Shown here: in pieces, positions 33,486 through 42,411 of the stretch
Position numbering within the stretch: the stretch's first letter is position 1
How the letters are laid out: the number at the start of each line of letters is the position of its first letter
Assembly (NCBI RefSeq): GCF_019722725.1
Contig: NZ_CP077941.1
Span: 1,302,001 to 1,366,000, forward strand
Source of the DNA: Vreelandella profundi
Lineage (GTDB): Bacteria > Pseudomonadota > Gammaproteobacteria > Pseudomonadales > Halomonadaceae
Direction of reading: 5' to 3'
Length of the DNA stretch: 64,000 nucleotides
The notes under the pieces: model-generated
What the model saw: the letters and a program-made list of their open reading frames with translations, nothing else
The model's database searches: none
What the model was told of the DNA's origin: nothing
Program-made: the position numbers and the translations under genes

Positions 33486-33594
33486 AATATGACTCACAGA
33501 CAAGATTCGTTGCGGCATTATACCAGCTGCGAGTACAACATTGATTCGCCGAAGACAATTCTATTGAGAGAGATTCGGTGAAAAAGGAGGCCAT

Positions 33595-34935
33595 ATGGCA
33601 CAGGCATTTGATGCATCCGCGCAGCAGTCGCTACTCACCGCGCGGGCCGAAGAGGCGCTAGCGTTGGCAAAACGCATGGGCGCAGATGCCGCCGAAGTGG
33701 GCGCAAGCGTTGATCAGGGTATGGGCGTGAGCGTGCGTTTGGGCGAAGTTGAGACGGTTGAGCTCTCCCGCGACCAGGGTATTGCCGTGACGCTTTACGT
33801 AGGACAGCGTAAGGGTAGCGCTTCATCTACAGATGCCAGTAGCGCGTCGATTCAGGCCGCCGTAGAGAAAGCGTTGGCGATTGCTCGATATACCGGTGAA
33901 GACCCCGCCGCAGGGTTAGCCGATGCGTCGCTGATGGCAAGCGAGCAGCCCGATTTAAAAGTGCACTATCCTTGGGCGCTAACCACAGATGAAGCGATTG
34001 AATTAGCGCTTGCCTGCGAGCAGGCAGGGCGTGACGTGGAAGGAATTTCTCAGTCGGATGGCGCCTCGCTGTCCAGCGGTGAAGGGGTGCGTGTTTATGC
34101 CAACAGCCATGGCTTTTTAGGCACTCAAAAAGGCAGCAGCCATTCACTCTCGTGCATGCTGATTGCCCAAGATGCCGGCGGCATGCAGCGTGACTACGAC
34201 TATACCTCTGCGCGCGACCCCAAAGCGCTGCGTGACCCCGCTGACGTAGGGCGTGAAGCAGCCGCACGCACGCTGCGTAGGCTGGGTGCTCAGCGTCCGC
34301 CCACTGGGACCTTTCCGGTGTTATTTGATCCGTCGTTATCCGGTGGTTTGATCGGGCATCTGTTGGGCGGTATCGCCGGTGGTGCGCTCTATCGCCAGTC
34401 GTCTTTTTTATGTGATCGGCTTGGTACTGCGCTCTTTCCCGACTGGTTTAGTCTTGAAGAGCGGCCCATGGAAGTGGGCGCTACCGCGAGCTCACCGTTT
34501 GATGGCGAAGGGGTGCAAACGCGCAATAATCGCTTTATCGATCAGGGGCGTATCGAAAGCTATATGCTGTCTTCCTACAGCGCTAGGCGGATGGGTATGC
34601 AGACCACGGGTAATGCCGGTGGGGCGCGCAACGTACGCCTGACTGCGCCGCTGAAGCCTCGCGAAGCGTTGCTGCAGGAGATGGGGAAAGGCATTTGGGT
34701 GACGGAGCTGATGGGCCAGGGCGTTAATGGCGTTACCGGCGATTACTCCCGTGGCGCGGCCGGCTTTTGGATCGAGAACGGTAAGGTTCAATATCCGATC
34801 GAAGAGTTCACGATTGCTGGTAACCTGGAGCGGATGTTCGCAGGCCTAGTGGGCATTGGTGATGACACCGATACCCGTGGCAGCGTGCACACGGGTAGCT
34901 GGCTGATTGATGCCATGACAGTGGCCGGTAATTAA
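33595..34935 (+). CDS. pmbA: Metalloprotease subunit TldE (PmbA)
   Basis: TldE is the non-metal-binding partner of TldD and shapes the proteolytic chamber of the heterodimer. The 446-residue product is homologous to TldD but lacks an HExxxH motif, as expected. Family stretches include NSHGFLGTQKGSSHS (about 167-181), GNAGGARN and the C-terminal WIENGKVQYPIEEFTIAGNL. AAGGAGG stands seven bases before the ATG. It converges with npr with only 13 bases between stops. Confidence 0.95.
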   Translation: MAQAFDASAQQSLLTARAEEALALAKRMGADAAEVGASVDQGMGVSVRLGEVETVELSRDQGIAVTLYVGQRKGSASSTDASSASIQAAVEKALAIARYTGEDPAAGLADASLMASEQPDLKVHYPWALTTDEAIELALACEQAGRDVEGISQSDGASLSSGEGVRVYANSHGFLGTQKGSSHSLSCMLIAQDAGGMQRDYDYTSARDPKALRDPADVGREAAARTLRRLGAQRPPTGTFPVLFDPSLSGGLIGHLLGGIAGGALYRQSSFLCDRLGTALFPDWFSLEERPMEVGATASSPFDGEGVQTRNNRFIDQGRIESYMLSSYSARRMGMQTTGNAGGARNVRLTAPLKPREALLQEMGKGIWVTELMGQGVNGVTGDYSRGAAGFWIENGKVQYPIEEFTIAGNLERMFAGLVGIGDDTDTRGSVHTGSWLIDAMTVAGN

Positions 34936-34948
34936 TCAGTGTAAATGG

Positions 34949-35218
34949 CTACTGATCTTCCTCAAAGCGAGCTTCGAACAGCGCTTGAATTGCATCAAGC
35001 GCCTGTTCTGCATCGTCGCCCTCGGCATGGATAGTTAGCTCAGTGCCGCACGGGGCGGCGAGCATTAATAGCGACATAATATTAGCGGCATCGGCAATCT
35101 GTTGCTGCTTATAGACACGTATATTAGCCGTGAACTGTTGGCCGCATTTAACGAGCTTCGTCGCCGCGCGGGCATGTAGTCCGCGTTGATTGGTGAGTGT
35201 GAGTGTTCTTTCTGGCAC
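34949..35218 (-). CDS. ptsO: Nitrogen-PTS phosphocarrier NPr (PtsO)
   Basis: NPr is the HPr-like carrier that passes phosphate from PtsP (EI-Ntr) to PtsN. The 89-residue product has the active histidine His15 in RGLHARAAT and the second conserved segment ANIMSLLMLAAPCG, which in HPr carries the regulatory Ser. The GTG start at 35218 gives the family length (E. coli 90) and has AAGGA eight bases upstream. An in-frame ATG 12 codons earlier is rejected. It is the last gene of the rpoN-hpf-ptsN-rapZ-npr run. Confidence 0.93.
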   Translation of the reverse strand: MPERTLTLTNQRGLHARAATKLVKCGQQFTANIRVYKQQQIADAANIMSLLMLAAPCGTELTIHAEGDDAEQALDAIQALFEARFEEDQ

Positions 35219-35263
35219 CCTGGTTCCTTTTCGCCGAGTGGTGTCATTAATCAATAGACGTGC

Positions 35264-36196
35264 TTAAGACGTTGGTGGTTGATCGCTGATCGAGGGGAGG
35301 CTGGCCAACGGCGTCGAGGGCTGTTCGCTCAGCGTATACTGCAGGCCTAGCTCGCGGTGACGCAGTTGAACTTCGCCTACACGAGCCGCTAAGCCTTTTG
35401 CAAGCTGCTCCACCATATAGACAGAGCGATGTTGACCACCGGTGCAGCCAATAGCAACGGTCATATAGCTGCGTTGGCTATCCTGATAAGCCGGTAGCCA
35501 GCGTTCAAGCCATGCCTGGATATCGTCACGCATGGCGTCCACAACGGGATAGCCTTTTAAGAAGGCAACGATGTTGGCGTCACGACCTGTCGATTGCCGC
35601 AGCGTTGGATCCCAGTAAGGATTGGGAAGGCAACGCACGTCGAAGACGAGATCAGCATCCAACGGCACCCCACGCTTGTAACCGAACGATTCAAACGTCA
35701 ACGTCAGCTGGTCTCGCCGTTGATGAGCCACCTGATCAGTGATGCGGCGGCGTAGATCGTGTACTGACAGTCGCGATGTGTCGATCAATAGATCGGCCAA
35801 ATCACGTATGTCGTGCAGCGTCTCTTCTTCTTTATTGATGGCCTCTTCAAGGGTCATTTCGCTATTGCGCGTCAACGGATGTCGGCGGCGTGTGGCAGAG
35901 TAACGCTCTAGAAGAATACGGGCATCAGTCGTTAAGTAGATGACTTGAAAATCAATGGTGCGCTGGCGCAACTCTTTTAATAGCGAGGGCAGACGTTCAA
36001 GAGCCCCCGGTAAGTTGCGTGCATCGATGCTGACGGCCAAATGGGCACGGTCACCCTGGTCGCGTAATTCGTCGACCAGTGATCCCAGCAGCATGACGGG
36101 AAGGTTATCAATCGCGTAGTAGCCTAGGTCTTCCAACGCTTGTAAGGCGATAGATTTGCCAGACCCAGAACGACCGCTGATGATGACCAGTTGCAT
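35264..36196 (-). CDS. rapZ: RNase adapter protein RapZ
   Basis: RapZ (YvcJ-like) is a P-loop protein. In E. coli it binds small RNAs and guides RNase E to GlmZ, tuning glucosamine-6-phosphate synthase. The 310-residue product has the Walker A GRSGSGKS at 8-15, an N-terminal nucleotide-binding half, and the C-terminal RNA- and metabolite-sensing half with IGCTGGQHRSVYMVEQLA (about 249-266). It has an extra Pro/Ser-rich tail of about 20 residues compared with E. coli (284). No GlmY or GlmZ homologue is visible here. Confidence 0.94.
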   Translation of the reverse strand: MQLVIISGRSGSGKSIALQALEDLGYYAIDNLPVMLLGSLVDELRDQGDRAHLAVSIDARNLPGALERLPSLLKELRQRTIDFQVIYLTTDARILLERYSATRRRHPLTRNSEMTLEEAINKEEETLHDIRDLADLLIDTSRLSVHDLRRRITDQVAHQRRDQLTLTFESFGYKRGVPLDADLVFDVRCLPNPYWDPTLRQSTGRDANIVAFLKGYPVVDAMRDDIQAWLERWLPAYQDSQRSYMTVAIGCTGGQHRSVYMVEQLAKGLAARVGEVQLRHRELGLQYTLSEQPSTPLASLPSISDQPPTS

Positions 36197-36258
36197 AGAG
36201 TTTCTCTTCGCGTTAATCCAACGGCTTAAATGGGGGCTTGGTGATCAGTGATCGCCGT

Positions 36259-36729
36259 TTAATCCGCTGAATGCTCACGAATTTTAGCGGTAATGAGATC
36301 AAGTAGTTCGCGCTGACTGCCTGCTTTGCGTAGCTGCTGGCGAGTATCCGCATCATTCATGACGGTGGCTACTTGGCCTAACAAAGAGAGGTGTGTGTCG
36401 TCCGCTTGTTCCGGTACCAGAAGTACAAACACTAGATCAACGGGGTCGCCGTCAATAGCATCAAAATCAATCGCTTCTGAGAGCTTTAAAAAACCAGCAA
36501 TAGGCGTAGAACAGTGAGGGCTGCGGGCATGGGGAATAGCCACGCCGTTGCCAATTCCTGTACTACCTAGGCGCTCTCGGCCGATTAATCGGCTGAACAC
36601 TTCTTGGCTATCGAGGCTGGGCGTATTTTGGGCGATAAAGGTGCTGAAAAATTCCAGCACCCTTTTTTTGCTGCCCCCAGGTACGTCGAAGAGAACGCGT
36701 TCTGGGGGGAGTATGGTTTCCAACGTCAT
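36259..36729 (-). CDS. ptsN: Nitrogen-PTS EIIA protein PtsN
   Basis: PtsN (EIIA-Ntr) receives phosphate from NPr and regulates potassium transport, nitrogen and envelope functions by protein contacts instead of sugar import. The 156-residue product has the active histidine His67 in AIPHARSPH, and the PTS EIIA type-2 fold. The start MTLETILPPERV lies four bases after the hpf stop and lacks a strong ribosome site, which suggests translational coupling to hpf. Upstream in-frame ATGs would run into hpf. Confidence 0.95.
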   Translation of the reverse strand: MTLETILPPERVLFDVPGGSKKRVLEFFSTFIAQNTPSLDSQEVFSRLIGRERLGSTGIGNGVAIPHARSPHCSTPIAGFLKLSEAIDFDAIDGDPVDLVFVLLVPEQADDTHLSLLGQVATVMNDADTRQQLRKAGSQRELLDLITAKIREHSAD

Positions 36730-36733
36730 TGAA

Positions 36734-37042
36734 TTAACGCACACCAGCGCCTTGGGCGCGGGCTTGTGCTTTTTCCTTATGTTTAACGAGTTGACGATCA
36801 ATTTTGTCCGCCAGCGCATCGATAGCGGCGTACATATCACTGTCTAGGGCTTCTGCATGTAAATCAGCACCTGCTGCATGCAGTGTGCAGGCTGCCTGCT
36901 GGCGTTCTTTCTCCACCGATAGGGTGACCTGCACCGTGGTTATATTGTCGTAATGACGCTCAACACGCTCAAGCTTTTCATTAACATAGTCACGCAAGGC
37001 GTCAGTCAGTTCTACGTGATGACCAGTGATATTTACTTGCAT
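36734..37042 (-). CDS. hpf: Ribosome hibernation promoting factor (short HPF/YhbH)
   Basis: HPF binds the 30S decoding centre in stationary phase and promotes 100S ribosome dimers. The 102-residue product is the short form: MQVNITGHHVELTDALRDYV start, beta-alpha-beta-beta-beta-alpha fold, then a basic and Ala/Gln-rich tail. The ATG has AAGGAG eight bases upstream. Three 13-base direct repeats stand just before this ribosome site. The gene sits between rpoN and ptsN, as in most gammaproteobacteria. Confidence 0.95.
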   Translation of the reverse strand: MQVNITGHHVELTDALRDYVNEKLERVERHYDNITTVQVTLSVEKERQQAACTLHAAGADLHAEALDSDMYAAIDALADKIDRQLVKHKEKAQARAQGAGVR

Positions 37043-37061
37043 TGACGTACTCCTTATCTAT

Positions 37062-37107
37062 CGGGCTGTACTTAGGAACGGTACTTAGGGACTGTACTTA
37101 GTACTTA
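37062..37107 (-). repeat. 13-base tandem repeat upstream of hpf
   Basis: On the reverse strand the sequence reads TAAGTAC, then TAAGTACAGTCCC (37100-37088), TAAGTACCGTTCC (37087-37075) and TAAGTACAGCCCG (37074-37062). The TAAGTAC core is exact in all four and the last six bases vary slightly. The array ends 19 bases before the hpf ATG. Confidence 0.9.
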
Positions 37108-37188
37108 GATATGTAGCCCTTTTGATTGTAACCCTTTTTGCTCCGTTGCAAAGCCCTTGTCGAGAGTTTCGCTGAAACCTGGCAGCTC

Positions 37189-38601
37189 CTAGCGTAAACG
37201 GCGCCGCTCACTGGAAGAGGGAATGCCCATGGCTTCACGGTATTTGGCTACCGTGCGGCGCGCAACCTGAATGCCGCCTTCTTCTAATAACGTCACTAAG
37301 CGGCTATCCGAAAGCGGCTTGCCGGGGGCTTCTTCGTGAATCAGTTTCTTCAGGCGGGCGCGTATCGCGGTGCTGGAGTGGCTGTCGCCATCCTGGCCGC
37401 TCACCTGGCTAGAGAAAAAGTATTTCAGTTCAAACACGCCGCGCGGCGTATGAATATATTTCTGCGTTGTCACCCGTGAAATCGTTGATTCATGCATCTC
37501 AACGGCTGAGGCTATATCGGCCAAAATCAGCGGTTTCATGGATTCTTCGCCGTGTTCGAGAAAGCCGATTTGACGGGTAATGATTTCACGGCCCACTCGC
37601 AGCAGCGTGTCGTTACGACTCGAAAGGCTCTTAATTAACCAGCGCGCTTCCTGCAGGTGTTCTTTCAAAAACTGATTATCCTGACTTTTATCCGCACGCT
37701 TTATCAAACTGGCGTAGTCAGGTTGAATTCTCAGCCGAGGCAGGGCGTCCTGATTGAGTTCTAAATGCCAGCCCTCATTATCATGACGCACTACTAAATC
37801 GGGCGTGATATAGCTGTCGTTGGTCACGCCGTAAGCGCTGCCTGGGCGTGGATCTAGGCTGCGAATTAGCTGGATAACATTGGCTAGCTGCTCGTCATCG
37901 AGCCCTAAGCGGCGCTTGAGTAAGCGCATGTCATCTTTGCTGAGCGCTTCAAGAAACTGGCGCACTAGCCTGCGGGCAGGCACCAGCAGCGGCGTATCAT
38001 CTGGCAGGGCAGCGAGCTGCAGCATCAAGCATTCACGCAGGTCGCGGGCAAAAATACCGGTGGGCTCGAACTGCTGCAGCTTGAGTAATGTTGTTTCCAC
38101 TTCGCGCTGGCTAAGGCCATCAATACCCTGGGCGCGTAGCCCTTCACGAATATCATTAAGCGGCTGGGTCAAGTAGCCGTTGGCGTCTAGGGCGTCGATG
38201 AGACTCTCGGAAACCAGCTGCTCACGCGCGCTAAAATCGGTCATGGCGAGTTGCCACAATAGGTGGCCGTGAAGGCTCTGTTCGGCAGCCTGGCGCTCAA
38301 AATCAGGGCCCTCACTGCTGCTGCCCGTGCCGCCAAGGTCTTGATAGGTGTCCGACCAGTCGCTATCAACGGAAAGCTCGGTGGGGATGCTCTCTGACCA
38401 CTCCTCCTCTTTAGGCTCGCTCACGGCCTCTTCACCGAACTCATCTTCCTGTTCCAGCATAGGGTTGGCATCTAGGGCCTGCTGAATTTCCTGGCGAAGG
38501 TCCAGAGTCGATAGCTGCAGCAGGGCGATGGCCTGCTGCAGCTGAGGTGTCATGGTCAGCTGTGTCCCAATGCGCAGTTGAAGAGAAGCTTTCATGACCA
38601 T
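37189..38601 (-). CDS. rpoN: RNA polymerase sigma-54 factor RpoN
   Basis: RpoN directs RNA polymerase to -24/-12 promoters that need activator ATPases, for nitrogen use, motility and other functions. The 470-residue product has region I (LQLRIGTQLTMTPQLQQAI, about 6-24), an acidic region II (about 50-110), the core-binding domain, the helix-turn-helix, and the C-terminal RpoN box ARRTVAKYREAMGIPSS (about 448-464). The first of two in-frame ATGs (38601 and 38595) has the better-spaced GAGTGG. The second matches the E. coli start. Confidence 0.96.
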   Translation of the reverse strand: MVMKASLQLRIGTQLTMTPQLQQAIALLQLSTLDLRQEIQQALDANPMLEQEDEFGEEAVSEPKEEEWSESIPTELSVDSDWSDTYQDLGGTGSSSEGPDFERQAAEQSLHGHLLWQLAMTDFSAREQLVSESLIDALDANGYLTQPLNDIREGLRAQGIDGLSQREVETTLLKLQQFEPTGIFARDLRECLMLQLAALPDDTPLLVPARRLVRQFLEALSKDDMRLLKRRLGLDDEQLANVIQLIRSLDPRPGSAYGVTNDSYITPDLVVRHDNEGWHLELNQDALPRLRIQPDYASLIKRADKSQDNQFLKEHLQEARWLIKSLSSRNDTLLRVGREIITRQIGFLEHGEESMKPLILADIASAVEMHESTISRVTTQKYIHTPRGVFELKYFFSSQVSGQDGDSHSSTAIRARLKKLIHEEAPGKPLSDSRLVTLLEEGGIQVARRTVAKYREAMGIPSSSERRRLR

Positions 38602-38724
38602 TTGAGAACCACTCGTTAATCGGAATGCTTTACCCTAGTGCGAGTGGGGGCTGGGTGCAAGTGCAATAAGCATGCCATTGGTAGTTAAAGCGTTATAAAG
38701 CGGGATTTATGGGCAAAAATAAGC

Positions 38725-39474
38725 CTACAGACGAAAATCTGCGCCCAGATAAACATCCCTGACTTGCTGGTTAGTGAGGATCGACGCCGGGGGGCCGCTG
38801 GCGATGATATGGCCATCGCCGACAATGTAAGCGATATCACAAATGTCCAGCGTTTCACGGACGTTATGATCGGTAATCAGAACGCCAATATGGCGCTGTT
38901 TTAGCGCGCGAATGATGGTTTTAATCTCGCCCACTGAAATGGGGTCAACCCCGGCAAAGGGCTCATCTAGCAAGATGAAGGCGGGTTCAGTTGCTAGCGA
39001 GCGGGCAATTTCTACACGGCGGCGCTCCCCGCCTGAGAGGCTCATGCCTAGATTGTCGCGAATATGGGTGATGTGGAAGTCTTCAAGCAAGGCTTCCAGG
39101 CGCTCTTCGCGGCCTGGGCGGTCGAGTTCTTTGCGCGTTTCTAATATCGCCATAATATTATCGGCAACCGATAATTTGCGAAAAATAGACGCTTCCTGGG
39201 GCAGGTAGCCAATGCCTGCCGCTGCGCGTTCATGCATCGGGGCGCGGGTTAAATCTAAGTCGTCAATGCCCACTTTGCCGGCGTCAGATTTGACCAGCCC
39301 GACAATCATATAAAACGACGTGGTTTTGCCCGCGCCGTTAGGGCCGAGTAAGCCGACGACGCTGCCTTGGGAGATTTCCAAGTTAATATCTTTAACCACT
39401 CGGCGGCGTTTGTAACTTTTCGCCAAGTGGTGGGCATATAGTGTTTTTATCGGCGCATTGTCAGCAGTTGCCAT
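38725..39474 (-). CDS. lptB: LPS export ATP-binding protein LptB
   Basis: LptB is the ATPase of the LptB2FGC transporter, which extracts LPS from the inner membrane. The 249-residue product has Walker [10 protein letters not shown] at 44-52, the signature LSGGERRR at about 147-154, Walker B ILLDEP followed by FAGVDP, and the switch His in ITDHNVRE. It follows lptA by 11 bases. RpoN comes 123 bases downstream, the order found in E. coli. Confidence 0.97.
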   Translation of the reverse strand: MATADNAPIKTLYAHHLAKSYKRRRVVKDINLEISQGSVVGLLGPNGAGKTTSFYMIVGLVKSDAGKVGIDDLDLTRAPMHERAAAGIGYLPQEASIFRKLSVADNIMAILETRKELDRPGREERLEALLEDFHITHIRDNLGMSLSGGERRRVEIARSLATEPAFILLDEPFAGVDPISVGEIKTIIRALKQRHIGVLITDHNVRETLDICDIAYIVGDGHIIASGPPASILTNQQVRDVYLGADFRL

Positions 39475-39485
39475 CGATTGACTCT

Positions 39486-39977
39486 CTATTGTTCCGGCTG
39501 AATAGTCATGCGGATACGCTGGGGCTCGCTACCGTCAACGTCTGAACGCGCTTGAATCACTTCACGGTCAATGAAATATTCAAGCCGCCCGCCGGTAAAT
39601 GTGTCGTCCTGCTGGGTCAGTTCAGCTTGATCAATGAGCTCCACTCGGCGTTCGGCGACGTGATAAATAATCCGCCGAGCCCAGCCTTCCGTCGGGCCTT
39701 CTTGTCCTTCGACCTGATGGCGTAAGTAAGCACGCTCGCCGGTAGACGTTGCGCGCGAAAGCTCGCCCGCCTCATTGCGTTGAATTTCCACTCGCTCACC
39801 GCGCAGCTGCATTTCGCCCTGGCGAATATTCACATCCCCGGTGTAAACGGCGGTACCCGCGCGCTGATCAAGATCTAAGCGGTCGGCTTCCACCTCCACA
39901 GGCGCTTGGTTGGTTTGGGCTGCTGCTGATAGCGGCACTGCGAGCGCAAAAAGGGCGGTGTAGATAAGTGCTTTCAT
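39486..39977 (-). CDS. lptA: LPS periplasmic bridge protein LptA
   Basis: LptA polymerises into the beta-jellyroll bridge that carries LPS across the periplasm from LptC to LptD. The 163-residue product has a signal peptide (about residues 1-20, ending SAAA). The OstA/LptA domain has strands such as [20 protein letters not shown] (about 42-61) and [19 protein letters not shown] (about 126-144). It sits between lptC and lptB with 11-base gaps. Confidence 0.94.
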   Translation of the reverse strand: MKALIYTALFALAVPLSAAAQTNQAPVEVEADRLDLDQRAGTAVYTGDVNIRQGEMQLRGERVEIQRNEAGELSRATSTGERAYLRHQVEGQEGPTEGWARRIIYHVAERRVELIDQAELTQQDDTFTGGRLEYFIDREVIQARSDVDGSEPQRIRMTIQPEQ

Positions 39978-39988
39978 GGCGACTCCTG

Positions 39989-40558
39989 TTAGCGTTGTGT
40001 GGCAGGTGGATGAGTGCCGCGCACACCGTCAGATAAGCGGACCTGGCTATCGTTTAACCATGCATCCATATGTGAAGCGTTCATTTGCTGGGGCGGCTGT
40101 TGCAGTAATACCGGTGCCTCGCTCCATGCATGCTGAGTGAGACCATCATAGTGCAGTTCTTCAGTATCCAGCTGCCATCCTTCGTCTGGCGCAATCAGTC
40201 GCGCGGAGCCTGACATAACGAGGGCCTGAGTATTGGTATTAAGCGTGCCGACATCGGCACTGGCTAGCCACTGGCGCTCATCGCTGTCATACAGGGTTGC
40301 CTGAGGGCTCTCAGACCAGGTTTCCCCGCTTTGCGGCGTATGGATGAGGCGCGGTGTTTTTAGTGACTGTAAGACGTTACCGTTGTCGCCAAACAGAGTG
40401 ATTTCAGCATCCTGAAGTACGTGCCCTGGCTCTTGGGCCTGCGCTTCTGGATCGATAGCGATTTTTTGAGACCCGCCAGGACCAAGCCACACCAATAGCA
40501 CGCCCAGGGCGATAAAAAGCCCTGTTAATCCTAGACGTGTTTTAAGATGCTTAAGCAT
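39989..40558 (-). CDS. lptC: LPS export protein LptC
   Basis: LptC is the bitopic inner-membrane partner of LptBFG that passes LPS to LptA. The 189-residue product has one membrane helix (about residues 10-27) and a periplasmic OstA-like beta-jellyroll (about 45-180). Sequence similarity in this family is low, so the call leans on the position between kdsC and lptA as well as on the topology. The ATG follows the kdsC stop directly. Confidence 0.92.
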   Translation of the reverse strand: MLKHLKTRLGLTGLFIALGVLLVWLGPGGSQKIAIDPEAQAQEPGHVLQDAEITLFGDNGNVLQSLKTPRLIHTPQSGETWSESPQATLYDSDERQWLASADVGTLNTNTQALVMSGSARLIAPDEGWQLDTEELHYDGLTQHAWSEAPVLLQQPPQQMNASHMDAWLNDSQVRLSDGVRGTHPPATQR

Positions 40559-41101
40559 TTATGTGCGGCCGTGCAAGTAAGTGTCGAGCACTGCGCTCCA
40601 GTGCCCTTGGGCTTCAAGCAGAGTATCGCAAATTTCGCGTACCGCGCCGTGCCCGCCAAGCCGTTCCGTTGTCCAGTCGGCATGAGTGTGCATATAGTCC
40701 GGCGCGCTGGGAACGGTAATGCCGACACCGCAGCGCTTGATAACCGATAGATCCGGAAGATCATCGCCGCAATAGGCGACTTGTTCTAGCTCTATATCCA
40801 AACGTTGGCACAGGCCGCGCAAGGTGGCGAGCTTATCCTCACAGCCTTGAAAGACATGGTCGATACCCAGCGCCGCGGCACGCTGGCTAACCATGGGCGA
40901 ATCGCGGCCAGTAATCAGCGCGACGTGGATGCCGACCCGCTTAAGCAGCTTTAGACCATGGCCATCCTGAGTATGAAAGGCTTTAATTTCGATGCCGTCA
41001 GCCTGAAAGTAAAGTCGACCATCGGTGAGTACGCCATCAACATCTAACGCCAATAGTCGAACGCGGCGGAGTCGATCAAGTAGGGCTGCAGATAGGGTCA
41101 T
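40559..41101 (-). CDS. kdsC: 3-deoxy-D-manno-octulosonate 8-phosphate phosphatase KdsC
   Basis: KdsC removes phosphate from KDO-8-phosphate to give KDO for the LPS inner core. The 180-residue HAD-superfamily protein has the nucleophile motif LALDVDGVLTDG (Asp20, Asp22), the motif II Thr in ALITGRDS, and the Asp pair in YCGDDLPDL. It is a cap-less HAD enzyme of family length (E. coli 188). It lies between kdsD, which starts the pathway, and the LPS export genes. Confidence 0.95.
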   Translation of the reverse strand: MTLSAALLDRLRRVRLLALDVDGVLTDGRLYFQADGIEIKAFHTQDGHGLKLLKRVGIHVALITGRDSPMVSQRAAALGIDHVFQGCEDKLATLRGLCQRLDIELEQVAYCGDDLPDLSVIKRCGVGITVPSAPDYMHTHADWTTERLGGHGAVREICDTLLEAQGHWSAVLDTYLHGRT

Positions 41102-41148
41102 AAAGCCTCCATTCTTTTAAGAAGTCGCTAAATCTTGCGATAAATACG

Positions 41149-42135
41149 TTAAATAACGCCGCTAACAAGCAAGTCATGCATATGTAAGGCACCAACCGGG
41201 CGCTGTTGTTCATCAACCACCGCGAGTGCCGTAATTCGGCCCTCTTCCATAATGCGTACCGCCTCTGCTGCTAGTATGTCGGGGCCGATACGTTTACCTG
41301 GCCGAGTCATGACATCATCAACTAAGACGTCGCGTAAGTTGTGGTATTGGTCCAGCGTGCGCCGCAGGTCGCCATCGGTATATACCCCGGCTAAGCGACC
41401 GTCACTATCAACCACGCAGGTAAAGCCTAGCCCTTGACGGGTAATCTCTAATAAGGCATCACGCAGCGGGCTGCCTAGCGGAATTTGCGGCAAGCGCGCG
41501 CCATCGTGCATAAGATCCCTCACGCGCAGCAGTAAACGTTTGCCTAAGCTGCCACCCGGATGCGAAAGAGCGAAGTCTTCAGCGGTAAAGCCTCGGGCTT
41601 CCAGCAATGCTACGGCGAGCGCATCACCCAGCGCTAGGGCGGCCGTGGTTGAGCTAGTGGGGGCAAGGTCCAGCGGGCATGCCTCGCGCTCAACGCCGCT
41701 ATTTAGATGCGCATCAGCATGCTTGGCAAGCGTGGAGCCGGGCCGTCCGGTCATGCTGACCAGCGGCGTACCTAGGCGTTTCAGCAGCGGCAGAAGGGCG
41801 GTCACTTCGGCCGTTTCACCGGAGTTAGACAGCGCCAGCACAACGTCGGCACGAGTAATCATGCCCAGATCGCCGTGACTGGCTTCGCCTGGGTGAACAA
41901 AGAAGGCGGGTGTGCCGGTGCTGGCCAAGGTGGCGGCAAGCTTGCCGGCTATATGACCAGATTTACCCATGCCGGTGACCACGACGCGCCCTTGGCAGGC
42001 GAGTATAAGCTCGCAGGCGCGGTCAAAGTTTTCGTCTAACTTGGCTTGCAGGCCACCAATAGCTGCCTGCTCAATTTGCAGCGTACGTAAGGCGCTTTCG
42101 CGCAGTAGGCTGGGGGAGGCGAGAGGCTGGCGCAT
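41149..42135 (-). CDS. kdsD: Arabinose-5-phosphate isomerase KdsD
   Basis: KdsD converts ribulose 5-phosphate to arabinose 5-phosphate, the first step of KDO synthesis. The 328-residue product has an N-terminal SIS domain (GMGKSGHIAGKLAATLASTG at about 55-74, HPGEASHGDLGM at about 81-92) and two C-terminal CBS domains (about 205-325). It opens the reverse-strand LPS block and diverges from mlaF across 276 bases. Confidence 0.96.
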   Translation of the reverse strand: MRQPLASPSLLRESALRTLQIEQAAIGGLQAKLDENFDRACELILACQGRVVVTGMGKSGHIAGKLAATLASTGTPAFFVHPGEASHGDLGMITRADVVLALSNSGETAEVTALLPLLKRLGTPLVSMTGRPGSTLAKHADAHLNSGVEREACPLDLAPTSSTTAALALGDALAVALLEARGFTAEDFALSHPGGSLGKRLLLRVRDLMHDGARLPQIPLGSPLRDALLEITRQGLGFTCVVDSDGRLAGVYTDGDLRRTLDQYHNLRDVLVDDVMTRPGKRIGPDILAAEAVRIMEEGRITALAVVDEQQRPVGALHMHDLLVSGVI

Positions 42136-42365
42136 AGCGATATCTCTTGGCGATTGAATATATAAAGGGCGACAGCCGCTAAGAATAACATCTTGGCAGT
42201 GCTCGTAGGCAGTACTTCAGCCGCTATTGGGGCAGATGTGCGTGGGCATGCTGTGCCTGTTGATCGTAACATCGGTTAGCGTGATAGCGCTTAGTAGAGT
42301 TATAGTACGTTGTTCGATAATGTATTAGAACGCTGTTTTTTTAAATGCGGCATCGGCAAGTGGCG

Positions 42366-42371
42366 TATAAT
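42366..42371 (+). promoter_or_regulatory. -10 element of a likely mlaF promoter in the 276-base kdsD/mlaF gap
   Basis: A perfect TATAAT stands 41 bases before the mlaF start. The -35 region 17-18 bases upstream is poor. The gap 42136-42411 also contains AT-rich sequence and must serve the divergent kdsD too. I see no gene or RNA in it. Confidence 0.45.
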
Positions 42372-42411
42372 AGCTAGCCCTGGCCGCGTCGCGCTAAGAG
42401 TCAACTGAGCT

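Noticed and set aside
35161..35190. NPr active site reads GLHARAA where many HPr proteins have GLHARPA
   Set aside because: The Ala form is, as I recall, usual in Pseudomonas PtsO proteins. The phosphorylated His is present.
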